Below, piece after piece: positions 1 to 6,797 of a stretch of DNA of 8,138 bases (position 1 is its first letter; each line of letters opens with the position of its first letter). The position numbers were made by a program, and so were the translations under genes. Source of the DNA: Methanosarcinales archaeon (GTDB lineage: Archaea > Halobacteriota > Methanosarcinia > Methanosarcinales > Methanogasteraceae). Location: assembly GCA_030672605.1 (NCBI GenBank), contig DAOVGE010000206.1:1-8138 (forward strand). Reading direction: 5' to 3'. Below the pieces are notes generated by a model, which saw only the letters and a list, made by a program, of their open reading frames with translations, ran no database searches and was not told the origin of the DNA.

Positions 1-154
1 TCCATAAATTACGCTAAAAAATTTGGATTATACCGTATGAGTAAAACTTATGCCCTTATTTGTGGGTAGCATCGGTTTTCGGTCCGTCGATAAAAAGCGC
101 AGTTTATGCCGGTCGCTGAGTATAGCTAAACACGTACGTGGTTCCCACCATACG

Positions 155-1660
155 CTATTGAGCATGTTTAATTTTTGTGCAGAATCTCCGGATTGACTGC
201 GGAATGCGCTCTCTGGCATTTTTTAGATGCCTGCGAACCCACCCACCCGGATAATCGGAATCAGCCAAACGAAAATCGAAAGCCGATACCGGAATCGTCC
301 CCCCATATCTCTTCGGCACATAATCCCTCTGAACAGTCCCCACATAGACCCAGTTCATAGGACACGCACCTGTGGGCGGATCCTTCTCGATTGCCCGATA
401 CCGCGCCTCAGCCCCCCTGCCCCCGGGTTCTGCTCGTTCGTACTGAACACCGATAAGCTCGCCCGGTCCGATCCGATCAGCCCACTCCCGAATCTCCGCG
501 GGAGTGAAGTGATGCCGTATCCTATCCGGAGCAGGTCCAAACTGTGGGGGCACCTTCCCGCATAAAGCAGGGAACGTCACGAGATACGTAGCCCCGGGTC
601 TGCAGATTCGCTTGATCTCATCAGAAAGGCGCTCATGCCAGAACAGATACTCAATTACGCGGGCAGAGATCACAAAGTCGATGGAGTTATCAGGCAGATT
701 GGACTCGGTGACCTCGCCTACGCGCGCTTCGACGCGACTGTTCGTACCAAGATCACTGATCATTCCGGGGGCGTTGTCCACGCAGTAAATCTTTTCTACG
801 ATATCCTGCAGGGGTAACGAGAGCACACCACCGCCAGAACCCAGATCCGCAACAACAGGCAGGTCTAACTTCTCCGCTTCGCATCTGATGATCTCCTGAA
901 ACCGCCGCGTCCGGTAAAGACTTTTCGTGTCGCAATTCCAGTTTTTGGCGGCAGCGCTGTAGTATTGTGAGAGTTTCGCGCGTCTGAAGAGATCCGCTGC
1001 CTCTGAGAAGTTGACTATGAGGCAGTCACTCTCAGCCGCAGTCTGCAGGACGCATTCCCACGCATACAACCGTTCTTTTGGAGCGAAACTGGCAATGCAG
1101 TCATGAGAGCCGAAAGCGAAATATCGCCGCGTCTTCAGCAGATCAGAGAACTGCCCAACCCAGGCTTCGGAATCGAGCTCACCGGTGTGAAGAGTCCAGT
1201 CATCGGCAGCGATTGGTAGGCGCACGAGCCCTTTGTGGATGAAGTATGGCTCATCATGTTCGTCCGCTTCGGCATTCCAGAGAAAACCGCTGTTCCAGAG
1301 ATTTTTTAGGGTTGTTTGGTTCCACCGGGACTGGGGAGACCGGTATCCATACACCCAGGAACGGGTAGGGGCTTTTTTGCATAAATCGATCTCCTCAGCA
1401 TAATATCGGGACTGAGCGCGATGGTGATAGGAATGAAACGCCACCTCCTGCCCGTAATCGAGAATGCGCTCTATCAGATCAGGCTGCTCCAAAAAAAGCT
1501 TCCCAACGACATTGTACGTTGCATGGACATTGTATCGCGCCTCCAGCCTCAAAAACTCATCTACTATCCTCCTGCACGACTCCGGATCCGCTCTGATGTC
1601 AGAATCTATATCCTGCTCGATATCGTGGTAGAACGTGACCATGTTTGACTTTGACCCCAT
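155..1660 (-). CDS. Fusion protein: NodB-like polysaccharide deacetylase + class I SAM methyltransferase
   Basis: The protein has 501 residues in two domains. Residues 1 to about 225 form a polysaccharide deacetylase domain (carbohydrate esterase 4-like). VTFYHDIE (8-15) stands where TFDDG is usual. FHSYHH (75-80) contains the H-S-x-x-H metal site, and YRSPQSRW (106-113), PIAADDW (149-155) and GSHD (184-187) fit the later catalytic motifs. From about residue 265 a class I methyltransferase follows, with motif I DLGSGGG (272-278), acidic VD at the end of beta 2 (294-295) and an IDFVISARVIEYL segment. Inferred role: removing acetyl groups from a glycan or glycolipid sugar and methylating it, as the last step of the operon. 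The ATG at 1660 is preferred over one at 1705, because AGGTGAT lies just before it and the 1705 start would overlap the upstream gene by 41 bases. No signal peptide or membrane helix is visible, so it is probably cytoplasmic. Domain calls are firm; the substrate is unknown. Confidence 0.88.
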   Translation of the reverse strand: MGSKSNMVTFYHDIEQDIDSDIRADPESCRRIVDEFLRLEARYNVHATYNVVGKLFLEQPDLIERILDYGQEVAFHSYHHRAQSRYYAEEIDLCKKAPTRSWVYGYRSPQSRWNQTTLKNLWNSGFLWNAEADEHDEPYFIHKGLVRLPIAADDWTLHTGELDSEAWVGQFSDLLKTRRYFAFGSHDCIASFAPKERLYAWECVLQTAAESDCLIVNFSEAADLFRRAKLSQYYSAAAKNWNCDTKSLYRTRRFQEIIRCEAEKLDLPVVADLGSGGGVLSLPLQDIVEKIYCVDNAPGMISDLGTNSRVEARVGEVTESNLPDNSIDFVISARVIEYLFWHERLSDEIKRICRPGATYLVTFPALCGKVPPQFGPAPDRIRHHFTPAEIREWADRIGPGELIGVQYERAEPGGRGAEARYRAIEKDPPTGACPMNWVYVGTVQRDYVPKRYGGTIPVSAFDFRLADSDYPGGWVRRHLKNARERIPQSIRRFCTKIKHAQ

Positions 1661-1663
1661 AAA

Positions 1664-1670
1664 ATCACCT
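1664..1670 (-). promoter_or_regulatory. Ribosome binding site that fixes the start of the deacetylase-methyltransferase gene
   Basis: On the minus strand AGGTGAT lies three bases before the ATG at 1660. It is a perfect 7-base match to the 3' part of the archaeal Shine-Dalgarno consensus AGGAGGTGAT. It overlaps the TGA stop (1665-1667) of the preceding glycosyltransferase gene, which suggests that a ribosome finishing that gene can restart here. Confidence 0.75.
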
Positions 1671-2879
1671 TTCCAAGACTTTAAGACATCCATTCTCAAA
1701 TTCACTGGCTATCACGTCATAAGACCTGTTCTCTATCACCCAGTCACGCCCTCTTCTACCCATCTCTTCTGCCTTCCCCGGATTATCCAGTATTTTAATT
1801 ATCGCCTCTGCGAATGATTCGGCATCAAAGCGGACGAGGATTCCGCCTCCGCTCGCCCCCATAACCTCCTTCTGATCCGGTATCTCCTCGTTTGCAACGA
1901 CCGGCTTTGCCATTGCCATATATTCAAGCATCTTGATCGGCGAACTGACCTTGTAAAAATCGAGTGGCGGGACCGCGGAGATGCCAAGATTTGCAGCAGC
2001 AATGAAGTCCGGAACCTCCCTGAAATACACATATCCGGTGAATATCACATCGTCCCTGATTCCAAGCTTGTCTGCGAGTTTTTCGAGATCCAATCTGCCG
2101 GTTCCGTCCCCGACCATCAGCAGTTTCACATCGCCCCGGCTATCTCGCACCCTTAAGAATGCGTGAATCAAAACATCCAGATGCCGCATCTTATCCATCG
2201 TTCCCACGTATATCACAATTTTAAAATCGCCTAAACCATATTTATCCCTTACCGTAACTGCGCCCATATCTCTATTCAGGAACCGTCTCGGGTCAACTCC
2301 TTCCGGAAGCGGGGTTATCTTTGATTGGTCGACTCCTTTTCTGACGAGATCGTCCTTCAACCATCGGCTTATCGGAAGAATCAGATCTGCATTACGGAGA
2401 ATGTGCACAATCAGGCGTGCTTCGATTATTGATGCGATGCGCTGGAGCTTTCGCTTATTTGAGTAGAATTTGCGCGTCTCCCGGCTCTGCTCCACCGGAA
2501 TACTCATCTCGAATACGAAAGGGACCCTGTGCCTTCGTTTGATGTAGAGCGCGAGGAGTCCGTCGAATAGGTCATCCCTCACGAGTATTATGTTGTATCG
2601 CTCATGTTTGAAGTTGCTTAAGATAAAAGACGTTCTTCTTATTGCGTATAACGCCATATCAATTATTTTGAGGGGAGTTTTGTCGTATCTGCACGGGATT
2701 ACGAATACGCGGGCACAATTGAACGTGGTCTCCCGGATCTCATCAGCCTTCTCGGATGAGACGATCCATGTGACACTGTGACCGAACCGGGTCAGGTGGC
2801 TCAGAATCTCATAAGTTGGGTATATCTCTGTTTTCTCGCCGTATCGAAACCAGAGCAGCATGCAGATATTTATCTTCAT
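1665..2879 (-). CDS. GT4-family glycosyltransferase (GT-B fold)
   Basis: This is a 404-residue cytoplasmic glycosyltransferase of normal family length. The N-terminal half (MKINICMLLWFRYGEKTEIYP onward) is the acceptor-side Rossmann domain. The C-terminal half is the nucleotide-sugar domain: YVGTMDKMRHLDVL (224-237), MVGDGTGRLDLEKLA (255-269), GYVYFREVPDFIAAANLGI (282-300) and SPIKMLEYMAMAKPVVA (313-329). Glu319 matches the second glutamate of the E-x7-E motif; the position of the first is Val311, a replacement seen in many GT4 enzymes. It would be a retaining transferase that moves a sugar from a nucleotide donor to a growing glycan. The ATG overlaps the TGA of the upstream membrane protein (ATGA, 2876-2879). 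No strong binding site precedes it, so translation is probably coupled. Donor and acceptor cannot be predicted. Confidence 0.92.
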   Translation of the reverse strand: MKINICMLLWFRYGEKTEIYPTYEILSHLTRFGHSVTWIVSSEKADEIRETTFNCARVFVIPCRYDKTPLKIIDMALYAIRRTSFILSNFKHERYNIILVRDDLFDGLLALYIKRRHRVPFVFEMSIPVEQSRETRKFYSNKRKLQRIASIIEARLIVHILRNADLILPISRWLKDDLVRKGVDQSKITPLPEGVDPRRFLNRDMGAVTVRDKYGLGDFKIVIYVGTMDKMRHLDVLIHAFLRVRDSRGDVKLLMVGDGTGRLDLEKLADKLGIRDDVIFTGYVYFREVPDFIAAANLGISAVPPLDFYKVSSPIKMLEYMAMAKPVVANEEIPDQKEVMGASGGGILVRFDAESFAEAIIKILDNPGKAEEMGRRGRDWVIENRSYDVIASEFENGCLKVLER

Positions 2880-4999
2880 TTCGCGTATATTTCCGAACTG
2901 CCACTATCGTAGACTCTGCCGTACCTGATGAACGCACCCCGGTACTCACTCATGTTGTGCATCGTGCCGTTGACCACCAGTTTATCCATAACGGTATTAG
3001 TATAGTACAAGTAGATATATTCATACGCCCTCCCGTATTCCGAAAATGAATAATCGTTGATCCGGTATCGTGAAATTATTCCCTGACTCAATAATCTATG
3101 GCTTCCGAAGATATCTGTAACGCTGATGATGTTATGAGAGTTTTTTTTGACAGTCGAAGCCAGCCATTTCGCAGCACAGCTCTCCGAATCATGGATATAT
3201 TCGCAGGCATACGCATCCCCCTCTGAGTTCAGGATGACTGAAACCGGGGCGCCGAATATCTGGTATGTAACACCTGTTACAAACATAGAATATGATAGGA
3301 GTATCACGAGAATGATCTGGCAGGAGTTTAACGTTAATCCGAAACGTTCCGATAGCACTATGCCACCAATAACAAAACAGACCGACAAGACGACTACAAC
3401 AAGCGAATACAATCTGCAAATGTCGTAACCTACTGAAAGATACGGCAGCAGAACTATAGCCATCAGCAACCCCGAGCACGCCAGTACCATTGTTAGATAG
3501 TCCACCGCAAACCGTGTCTTCAGGAAATCAGGCTTCTGGAGTCGTGCGCCCCGTATATCCACCATTCCCTGAAACTTTCTAACCATTGTAAGAACTCCGA
3601 TTCCTATGAAAATAAATGTGCACCAGGTAACAAGAAGATTGACCGTGCTCAGTACAGAATATGCAAGTCCCTTGCCAAGTAATAAATGGAACATGTCTGT
3701 TCTCGATTCTTCCAGGAAAAAATTGTTCAGATTGGCGAGTGTGTCCCTGATGAACGTCACACCAACACTGAACGCAGCATCAGTTAGCTGGGCATACCAG
3801 ATGAAGATCACAACAAAGAAGAACAGAACGATTCTCAGACTCATCGTTCTTTCGAAGATGTGCTTTCTTGCGACCATCTCTGCCGCAACCCAGCTGAAAA
3901 GCACTACAAAGAAGAATATATATGCGGTCGAATAATGCGAGACCACTATAGCCAGTATAAAGACGAAAAATAGAATCCTCTGTTTCACAGGATCGATCTT
4001 GTCGTTAAAGAGAACCATCACCGCAAGGGCGGAAAAGAAGATCGCAACGTTTGTGCGTGCGCTTCCTGCCGTACTCAGGAAGGTTGACTGCGAAATAAAG
4101 AAGAACGAAGCCAGAAACGCATACAGACCACCGACGTATCTCTTTGATATTGTGTATATCGCAAGCGGGGTGAATGAGCATATCGCCACATAAACCCCTT
4201 TAAATAAGTATTCCTGCGCATCCGCGCCCGTAATGGATTGAAATATCGTGGGTAGCAGCGAGATACTCAGACACGCATCCAGGAGAGCGTGTTCGACGAT
4301 GCTCCAGTGTAGATTGCAGAGAGTCGTCTGGAACATGTAATACTCTGCGTGCACATCACGTCCCCAGATATGGGGGAACCTCAGTGCATAGATCAGGAGA
4401 AGCGATACGCTGAGCAGATACAACACGACAGGGTACAATCTCTCTGGAAATTTCCGGTTGTAGAGACAGACTGCGGCGATATAAGCAGGGATCAGGAGCA
4501 GGACAGCGACCAGCACGGTATTGTTACCGGTTGTGCACATAATGTGCGATCCGAGCATGCTCAGCACCGGAAGGATTACCGGTATGATCAGAAACGCCTT
4601 TTCGTGCCTGCTCAGATGTGAATTTATGTGGGGGGATACCTGACCCCCATTTACGGCATATCCCGCAATCAGCATCATGATAAACGCGATATCAAAAGAG
4701 ATCATGAGAGAAGCTGTCGATAATGGCGTTTCAAAGCCCATTGTAAGCAACAGATTGTTTAACAACAATCCAAAGAACAGCAGGAATGTGACACTCAATC
4801 CAGCCGCCAATGCAGCCTTTTCTGCAGGTCCTATCCGGTTCAGTTTGAGCATCCATACGATTAATGACCCGGGCAGGATGGCAAGAAAAATAAATCCGAA
4901 TACCAGTCTCAGAAACGGCACATCCAGGAATACTGCAAGATTTGTCGCAAGAATTGCGGTTATTGCGAACCATCCGAAGTACTCCGGTTTTAATCTCAT
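2876..4999 (-). CDS. DUF2206-like polytopic membrane protein, probable GT-C type glycosyltransferase
   Basis: This is a 707-residue integral membrane protein with about 14 to 16 predicted helices from residue 10 to about 580, then a soluble C-terminal tail of about 125 residues holding several cysteines (C599, C608). The N-terminus (FLRLVFGFIFLAILPGSLIVW) and the long loop after about residue 207 resemble archaeal DUF2206 proteins. That loop carries GRDVHAEYY (213-221), an acidic D-x-H-x-E pattern of the kind GT-C enzymes use in their first large outer loop. SHYSTAYIF (354-362) and GYDICRLYS (524-532) are further polar, family-like motifs next to helices. By inference it transfers a sugar from a lipid-linked donor, or polymerises or processes a lipid-linked glycan, on the outer face of the membrane. 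Its place between two GT4 genes supports this. The ATG at 4999 is preferred to a TTG at 5002, since AAGGGGA lies at a better distance. The family match is from memory. Confidence 0.8.
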   Translation of the reverse strand: MRLKPEYFGWFAITAILATNLAVFLDVPFLRLVFGFIFLAILPGSLIVWMLKLNRIGPAEKAALAAGLSVTFLLFFGLLLNNLLLTMGFETPLSTASLMISFDIAFIMMLIAGYAVNGGQVSPHINSHLSRHEKAFLIIPVILPVLSMLGSHIMCTTGNNTVLVAVLLLIPAYIAAVCLYNRKFPERLYPVVLYLLSVSLLLIYALRFPHIWGRDVHAEYYMFQTTLCNLHWSIVEHALLDACLSISLLPTIFQSITGADAQEYLFKGVYVAICSFTPLAIYTISKRYVGGLYAFLASFFFISQSTFLSTAGSARTNVAIFFSALAVMVLFNDKIDPVKQRILFFVFILAIVVSHYSTAYIFFFVVLFSWVAAEMVARKHIFERTMSLRIVLFFFVVIFIWYAQLTDAAFSVGVTFIRDTLANLNNFFLEESRTDMFHLLLGKGLAYSVLSTVNLLVTWCTFIFIGIGVLTMVRKFQGMVDIRGARLQKPDFLKTRFAVDYLTMVLACSGLLMAIVLLPYLSVGYDICRLYSLVVVVLSVCFVIGGIVLSERFGLTLNSCQIILVILLSYSMFVTGVTYQIFGAPVSVILNSEGDAYACEYIHDSESCAAKWLASTVKKNSHNIISVTDIFGSHRLLSQGIISRYRINDYSFSEYGRAYEYIYLYYTNTVMDKLVVNGTMHNMSEYRGAFIRYGRVYDSGSSEIYAK

Positions 5000-5017
5000 C
5001 AATTTCCCCTTAAATCC

Positions 5018-6172
5018 CTAAACAGACGCTAATATTCCTCTGTATTCTTTAACAGCAGCCCTGTAGGTGTACTCCTCTTCCACCAGTCTTCGAGCGTTCG
5101 TTATGATCCCACCAATATCAGGATGCGCAAGAGCCCTCATAACACCTTCTGCGATTTCTTCCGGCGAATTGTTTTGGAGAATGAACCCGGTCGATTCATC
5201 CTTCACCAGATCAGGTACCGATCCGACAGGCGTTGCCAGAACCGGTGTTCCGCATGCCATCGCCTCCAGCAGTATATTTGGGAGCCCTTCGGTGTGGGAC
5301 GGTAGTATCAGCAACTTCAGTTCATTCAGACACGCAGGGAGTTTTTCGTGGGGAATCCACCCGGATAGCCGGATCCTCTTGTCCGGATCGTTTTTATCGA
5401 TGAATTGCTCGATATCAGCCAATAGATCGCCGTCGCCAGATATGGAGATGCTGATTTCATCGTTTTTCTCCAGCACCGGTGGAATTGCATCGAGAAAAGT
5501 CAGGATGCCCTTTTCCACGCTAAAGCGTCCGATGTACCCGATTGTATCGGTCCTGTCCTCTATCGTCTTCCGTATTTTGAACGTATTAACGTCTAAAAAA
5601 TGTTCGTGTGCTATTGAGACCTTGCCCCGGTATCGTCCGAGATGCCACTCATCGATGTGCCTTTCCGAATAGAGAACAATTCTCGACGAAGCGATGAAAT
5701 TGATCCTCAACAGTAATTTTAAGGGAATACGAAGAATATCCCCCTGCATCTCGAAGGGCAAGATGTAATCGGACGCCATAACCAGTATAACCTTCTTTCC
5801 TGTCAATCTCGCAGCTAATATCGGTAATGTCAGACTATCACCCATGAAACAGATCCAGAGATCCACGTTTCTTGATAGCGATAGTATCTTGCGCAGGATC
5901 TGACATTCGATACGGATATGGTTTGTAACCCCGCTAATCATATCTGATCTGATCTTTCGCTTTATCGTGTAGAGATGAACCTTTTCGCGGATATTTTTGG
6001 GAGGAGTGCCCCATATATCTCCTGTGATGAGATGGATGTCATCTGAAATGGACGACAGTATGGCGATGAGGTTTGATACGGGAACGACTCCGGATCGCTT
6101 TATGGGGCCAGTAAATACACCCACGCGGAGTGGTTTTTTCATCTCTGTCTCATCATGTTCGGGAGTCTTCAT
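5018..6172 (-). CDS. GT4-family glycosyltransferase, first gene of the glycan operon
   Basis: This is a 384-residue GT-B glycosyltransferase. Near the N-terminus, LRVGVFTGPIKRSGVVPVSNL (15-35) is the first beta strand and glycine-rich loop. The C-terminal donor domain has IGYIGRFSVEKGI (211-223), ISISGDGDLL (242-251) and LPSHTEGLPNILLEAMACGT (290-309), with a complete E-x7-E motif (Glu295 and Glu303) that contacts the nucleotide sugar. It is probably an active retaining transferase adding a sugar to a lipid-linked or nascent surface glycan on the cytoplasmic face. Eighteen bases separate its TAG from the ATG of the DUF2206 gene. The start at 6172 follows GTGATCC, an extended match to the 16S tail. 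A second ATG at 6142 (MKKPLRVGVFTG) fits the usual N-terminus of the family but has a weaker binding site, so the true protein could be 374 residues. Confidence 0.93.
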   Translation of the reverse strand: MKTPEHDETEMKKPLRVGVFTGPIKRSGVVPVSNLIAILSSISDDIHLITGDIWGTPPKNIREKVHLYTIKRKIRSDMISGVTNHIRIECQILRKILSLSRNVDLWICFMGDSLTLPILAARLTGKKVILVMASDYILPFEMQGDILRIPLKLLLRINFIASSRIVLYSERHIDEWHLGRYRGKVSIAHEHFLDVNTFKIRKTIEDRTDTIGYIGRFSVEKGILTFLDAIPPVLEKNDEISISISGDGDLLADIEQFIDKNDPDKRIRLSGWIPHEKLPACLNELKLLILPSHTEGLPNILLEAMACGTPVLATPVGSVPDLVKDESTGFILQNNSPEEIAEGVMRALAHPDIGGIITNARRLVEEEYTYRAAVKEYRGILASV

Positions 6173-6173
6173 C

Positions 6174-6199
6174 GGATCACAGGATATCTATCAGTGATC
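6174..6199 (-). promoter_or_regulatory. Leader hairpin covering a Shine-Dalgarno-like site
   Basis: In the transcript the 5' arm GATCAC (6199-6194) and the 3' arm GTGATC (6180-6175) are perfect complements around a 13-base loop. The 3' arm is part of GTGATCC, which matches the distal end of the consensus AAGGAGGTGATCC and sits one base before the ATG at 6172. Folding would hide this site. Six base pairs is a modest stem, so regulation is only a possibility. Confidence 0.35.
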
Positions 6200-6267
6200 A
6201 TATCGATCAGCCGGTAGTAAAACGTTTGGCTCTTTGGTAATTCGCGTTGCACGTGTCTCATAGATGA

Positions 6268-6273
6268 ATTATA
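6268..6273 (-). promoter_or_regulatory. Weak TATA-box candidate for the glycan operon
   Basis: Reading the minus strand, CCAGTATAATTCATC gives a TATAAT core about 95 bases before the ATG at 6172. An archaeal TATA box here would start transcription near 6245 and leave a leader of about 70 bases. There is no clear purine-rich BRE in front of it. A competing AT-rich word, TTTATTTTA, lies in the loop of the inverted repeat (about 6342-6350). The call is a guess based on position. Confidence 0.2.
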
Positions 6274-6298
6274 CTGGTGTACTATTAAGTGCTTAGGG

Positions 6299-6383
6299 AT
6301 CACGAATAGCACGAATAAACGAATATCACGAATGCTAAACTAAAATAAATTCGTGTGATTCGTTCATTCGTGTAATTCGTGAT
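6299..6383. repeat. Imperfect inverted repeat of 35-base arms made of CACGAAT units
   Basis: The left arm (6299-6333) and the right arm (6349-6383) are reverse complements at 30 of 35 positions, around a 15-base AT-rich loop (6334-6348). Each arm consists of four 7-base units. In the left arm these are CACGAAT, CACGAAT, AACGAAT and CACGAAT, spaced by 2, 1 and 2 bases. The mismatches between the arms fall only in the spacers, while the units themselves are conserved. Either transcript would fold into one long hairpin, and the DNA could form a cruciform or bind a multimeric protein. Similar ATTCGTG-rich repeats are, from memory, dispersed in many environmental genomes, which would fit a MITE-like or repeat-family origin. 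No terminal duplication of the target is visible. Confidence 0.85.
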
Positions 6384-6557
6384 AAAAACTGACATAACCA
6401 GATAAAATTCCCGATAAACACCTGAAACTACAGTGTAGCGATTTGGACAAAATGAACAATCTCAGTATAAGTGTTGGTCACTGCAACGCGAGATACCAGA
6501 GACCCAAACGTTTTCCATCACATCGTTTGTGCCCATGCACACAATCAGGGGGAATCG

Positions 6558-6575
6558 TTACAGAGATTACAGAGA
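6558..6575. repeat. Two tandem copies of TTACAGAGA
   Basis: TTACAGAGA occurs at 6558-6566 and exactly again at 6567-6575, followed by a partial third copy (TT). It lies about 30 bases beyond the stop codon of the zinc-ribbon gene. The 9-base period is about the same as that of the CACGAAT units in the same gap, though the sequence is unrelated. Confidence 0.7.
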
Positions 6576-6606
6576 TTGCCGTATCTTCAGAGCGCCCCAA
6601 AGCGCA

Positions 6607-6792
6607 TCAGCGGGAACGACAAGACTGTCTTGCGACCCACAACGAGAGCGCGTGGTTGAAATCATCCGCGTCCACATACTCCTTGCCGCAGCGATGGCAC
6701 CGCGAACCCCCAACCGTTGTTCCGTATCGCTCAAAGGTTGCTCTTACGGTCAGCGCACCGCACTCACATCGCAGAATCTCTGAACCTGCCAT
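6607..6792 (-). CDS. Small zinc-ribbon protein, YgiT-like
   Basis: This 61-residue protein has two cysteine pairs: LRCECGALTVR (C9, C11) and SRCHRCGKEYVDADDF (C32, C35), about 20 residues apart, as expected for a single zinc ribbon. The layout, and especially the second knuckle with CGKEYVDADDF, resembles the N-terminal YgiT-type zinc finger of MqsA-like antitoxins. The DNA-binding helix-turn-helix that follows in those proteins is absent, and no mRNA-interferase partner is next to it. The gene begins five bases after the stop of the dimer glycosylase gene, with AAGGTG eight bases before the ATG, so the two are probably co-transcribed. Its function is unknown. It could help bind nucleic acid or act as a small regulator. 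The first pair is C-x-C rather than the more usual C-x-x-C. The C-terminus (QSCRSR) is uncharacteristic. Confidence 0.68.
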   Translation of the reverse strand: MAGSEILRCECGALTVRATFERYGTTVGGSRCHRCGKEYVDADDFNHALSLWVARQSCRSR

Positions 6793-6797
6793 GTCAC

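Larger units (their letters stand above)
6173..6606. other. 434-base intergenic region with repeats and a likely promoter
   Basis: No credible gene was found between the zinc-ribbon gene and the glycan operon. The part near the operon should hold its promoter and leader. The middle carries the CACGAAT inverted repeat (6299-6383) followed by three spaced GATAAA words (6381, 6401, 6413). The far part has a 9-bp tandem repeat (6558-6575). The rest, about 6420 to 6555, shows no recognisable structure. Confidence 0.7.

Noticed and set aside
16..21. A run of six T on the minus strand as a terminator of the glycan operon
   Set aside because: Archaeal termination can use T runs, but this one is short, lies more than 130 bases after the stop and has no partner structure, so it cannot be told from chance.
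131..148. The palindrome CACGTACGTG next to a GTGG-GAA-CCAC stem just after the operon
   Set aside because: The 10-base palindrome and 4-base stem are within chance for this length and no T run follows to make a terminator.
28..219. A 63-codon minus-strand open frame overlapping the end of the operon
   Set aside because: It overlaps the end of the methyltransferase gene in another frame, shows no family features and no good binding site.
3141..3148. A run of eight A in the coding strand of the membrane protein, as a possible slippage site
   Set aside because: The frame is intact on both sides and encodes an ordinary KKN stretch; nothing suggests programmed frameshifting or a broken gene.
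5067..5672. A 201-codon plus-strand open frame inside the GT4 gene
   Set aside because: It is fully antisense to the E-x7-E region of a well supported glycosyltransferase and its product is low-complexity, serine-rich and without motifs.
6299..6383. The repeat array as a CRISPR
   Set aside because: The units are only seven bases with spacers of one or two bases and are arranged as a palindrome, unlike the longer direct repeats and spacers of CRISPR arrays.
6620..6632. A CAAGAC-T-GTCTTG inverted repeat at the end of the zinc-ribbon gene
   Set aside because: Its arms are six bases long, it lies inside the coding region and no T-rich tract follows, so neither an operator nor a terminator is supported.
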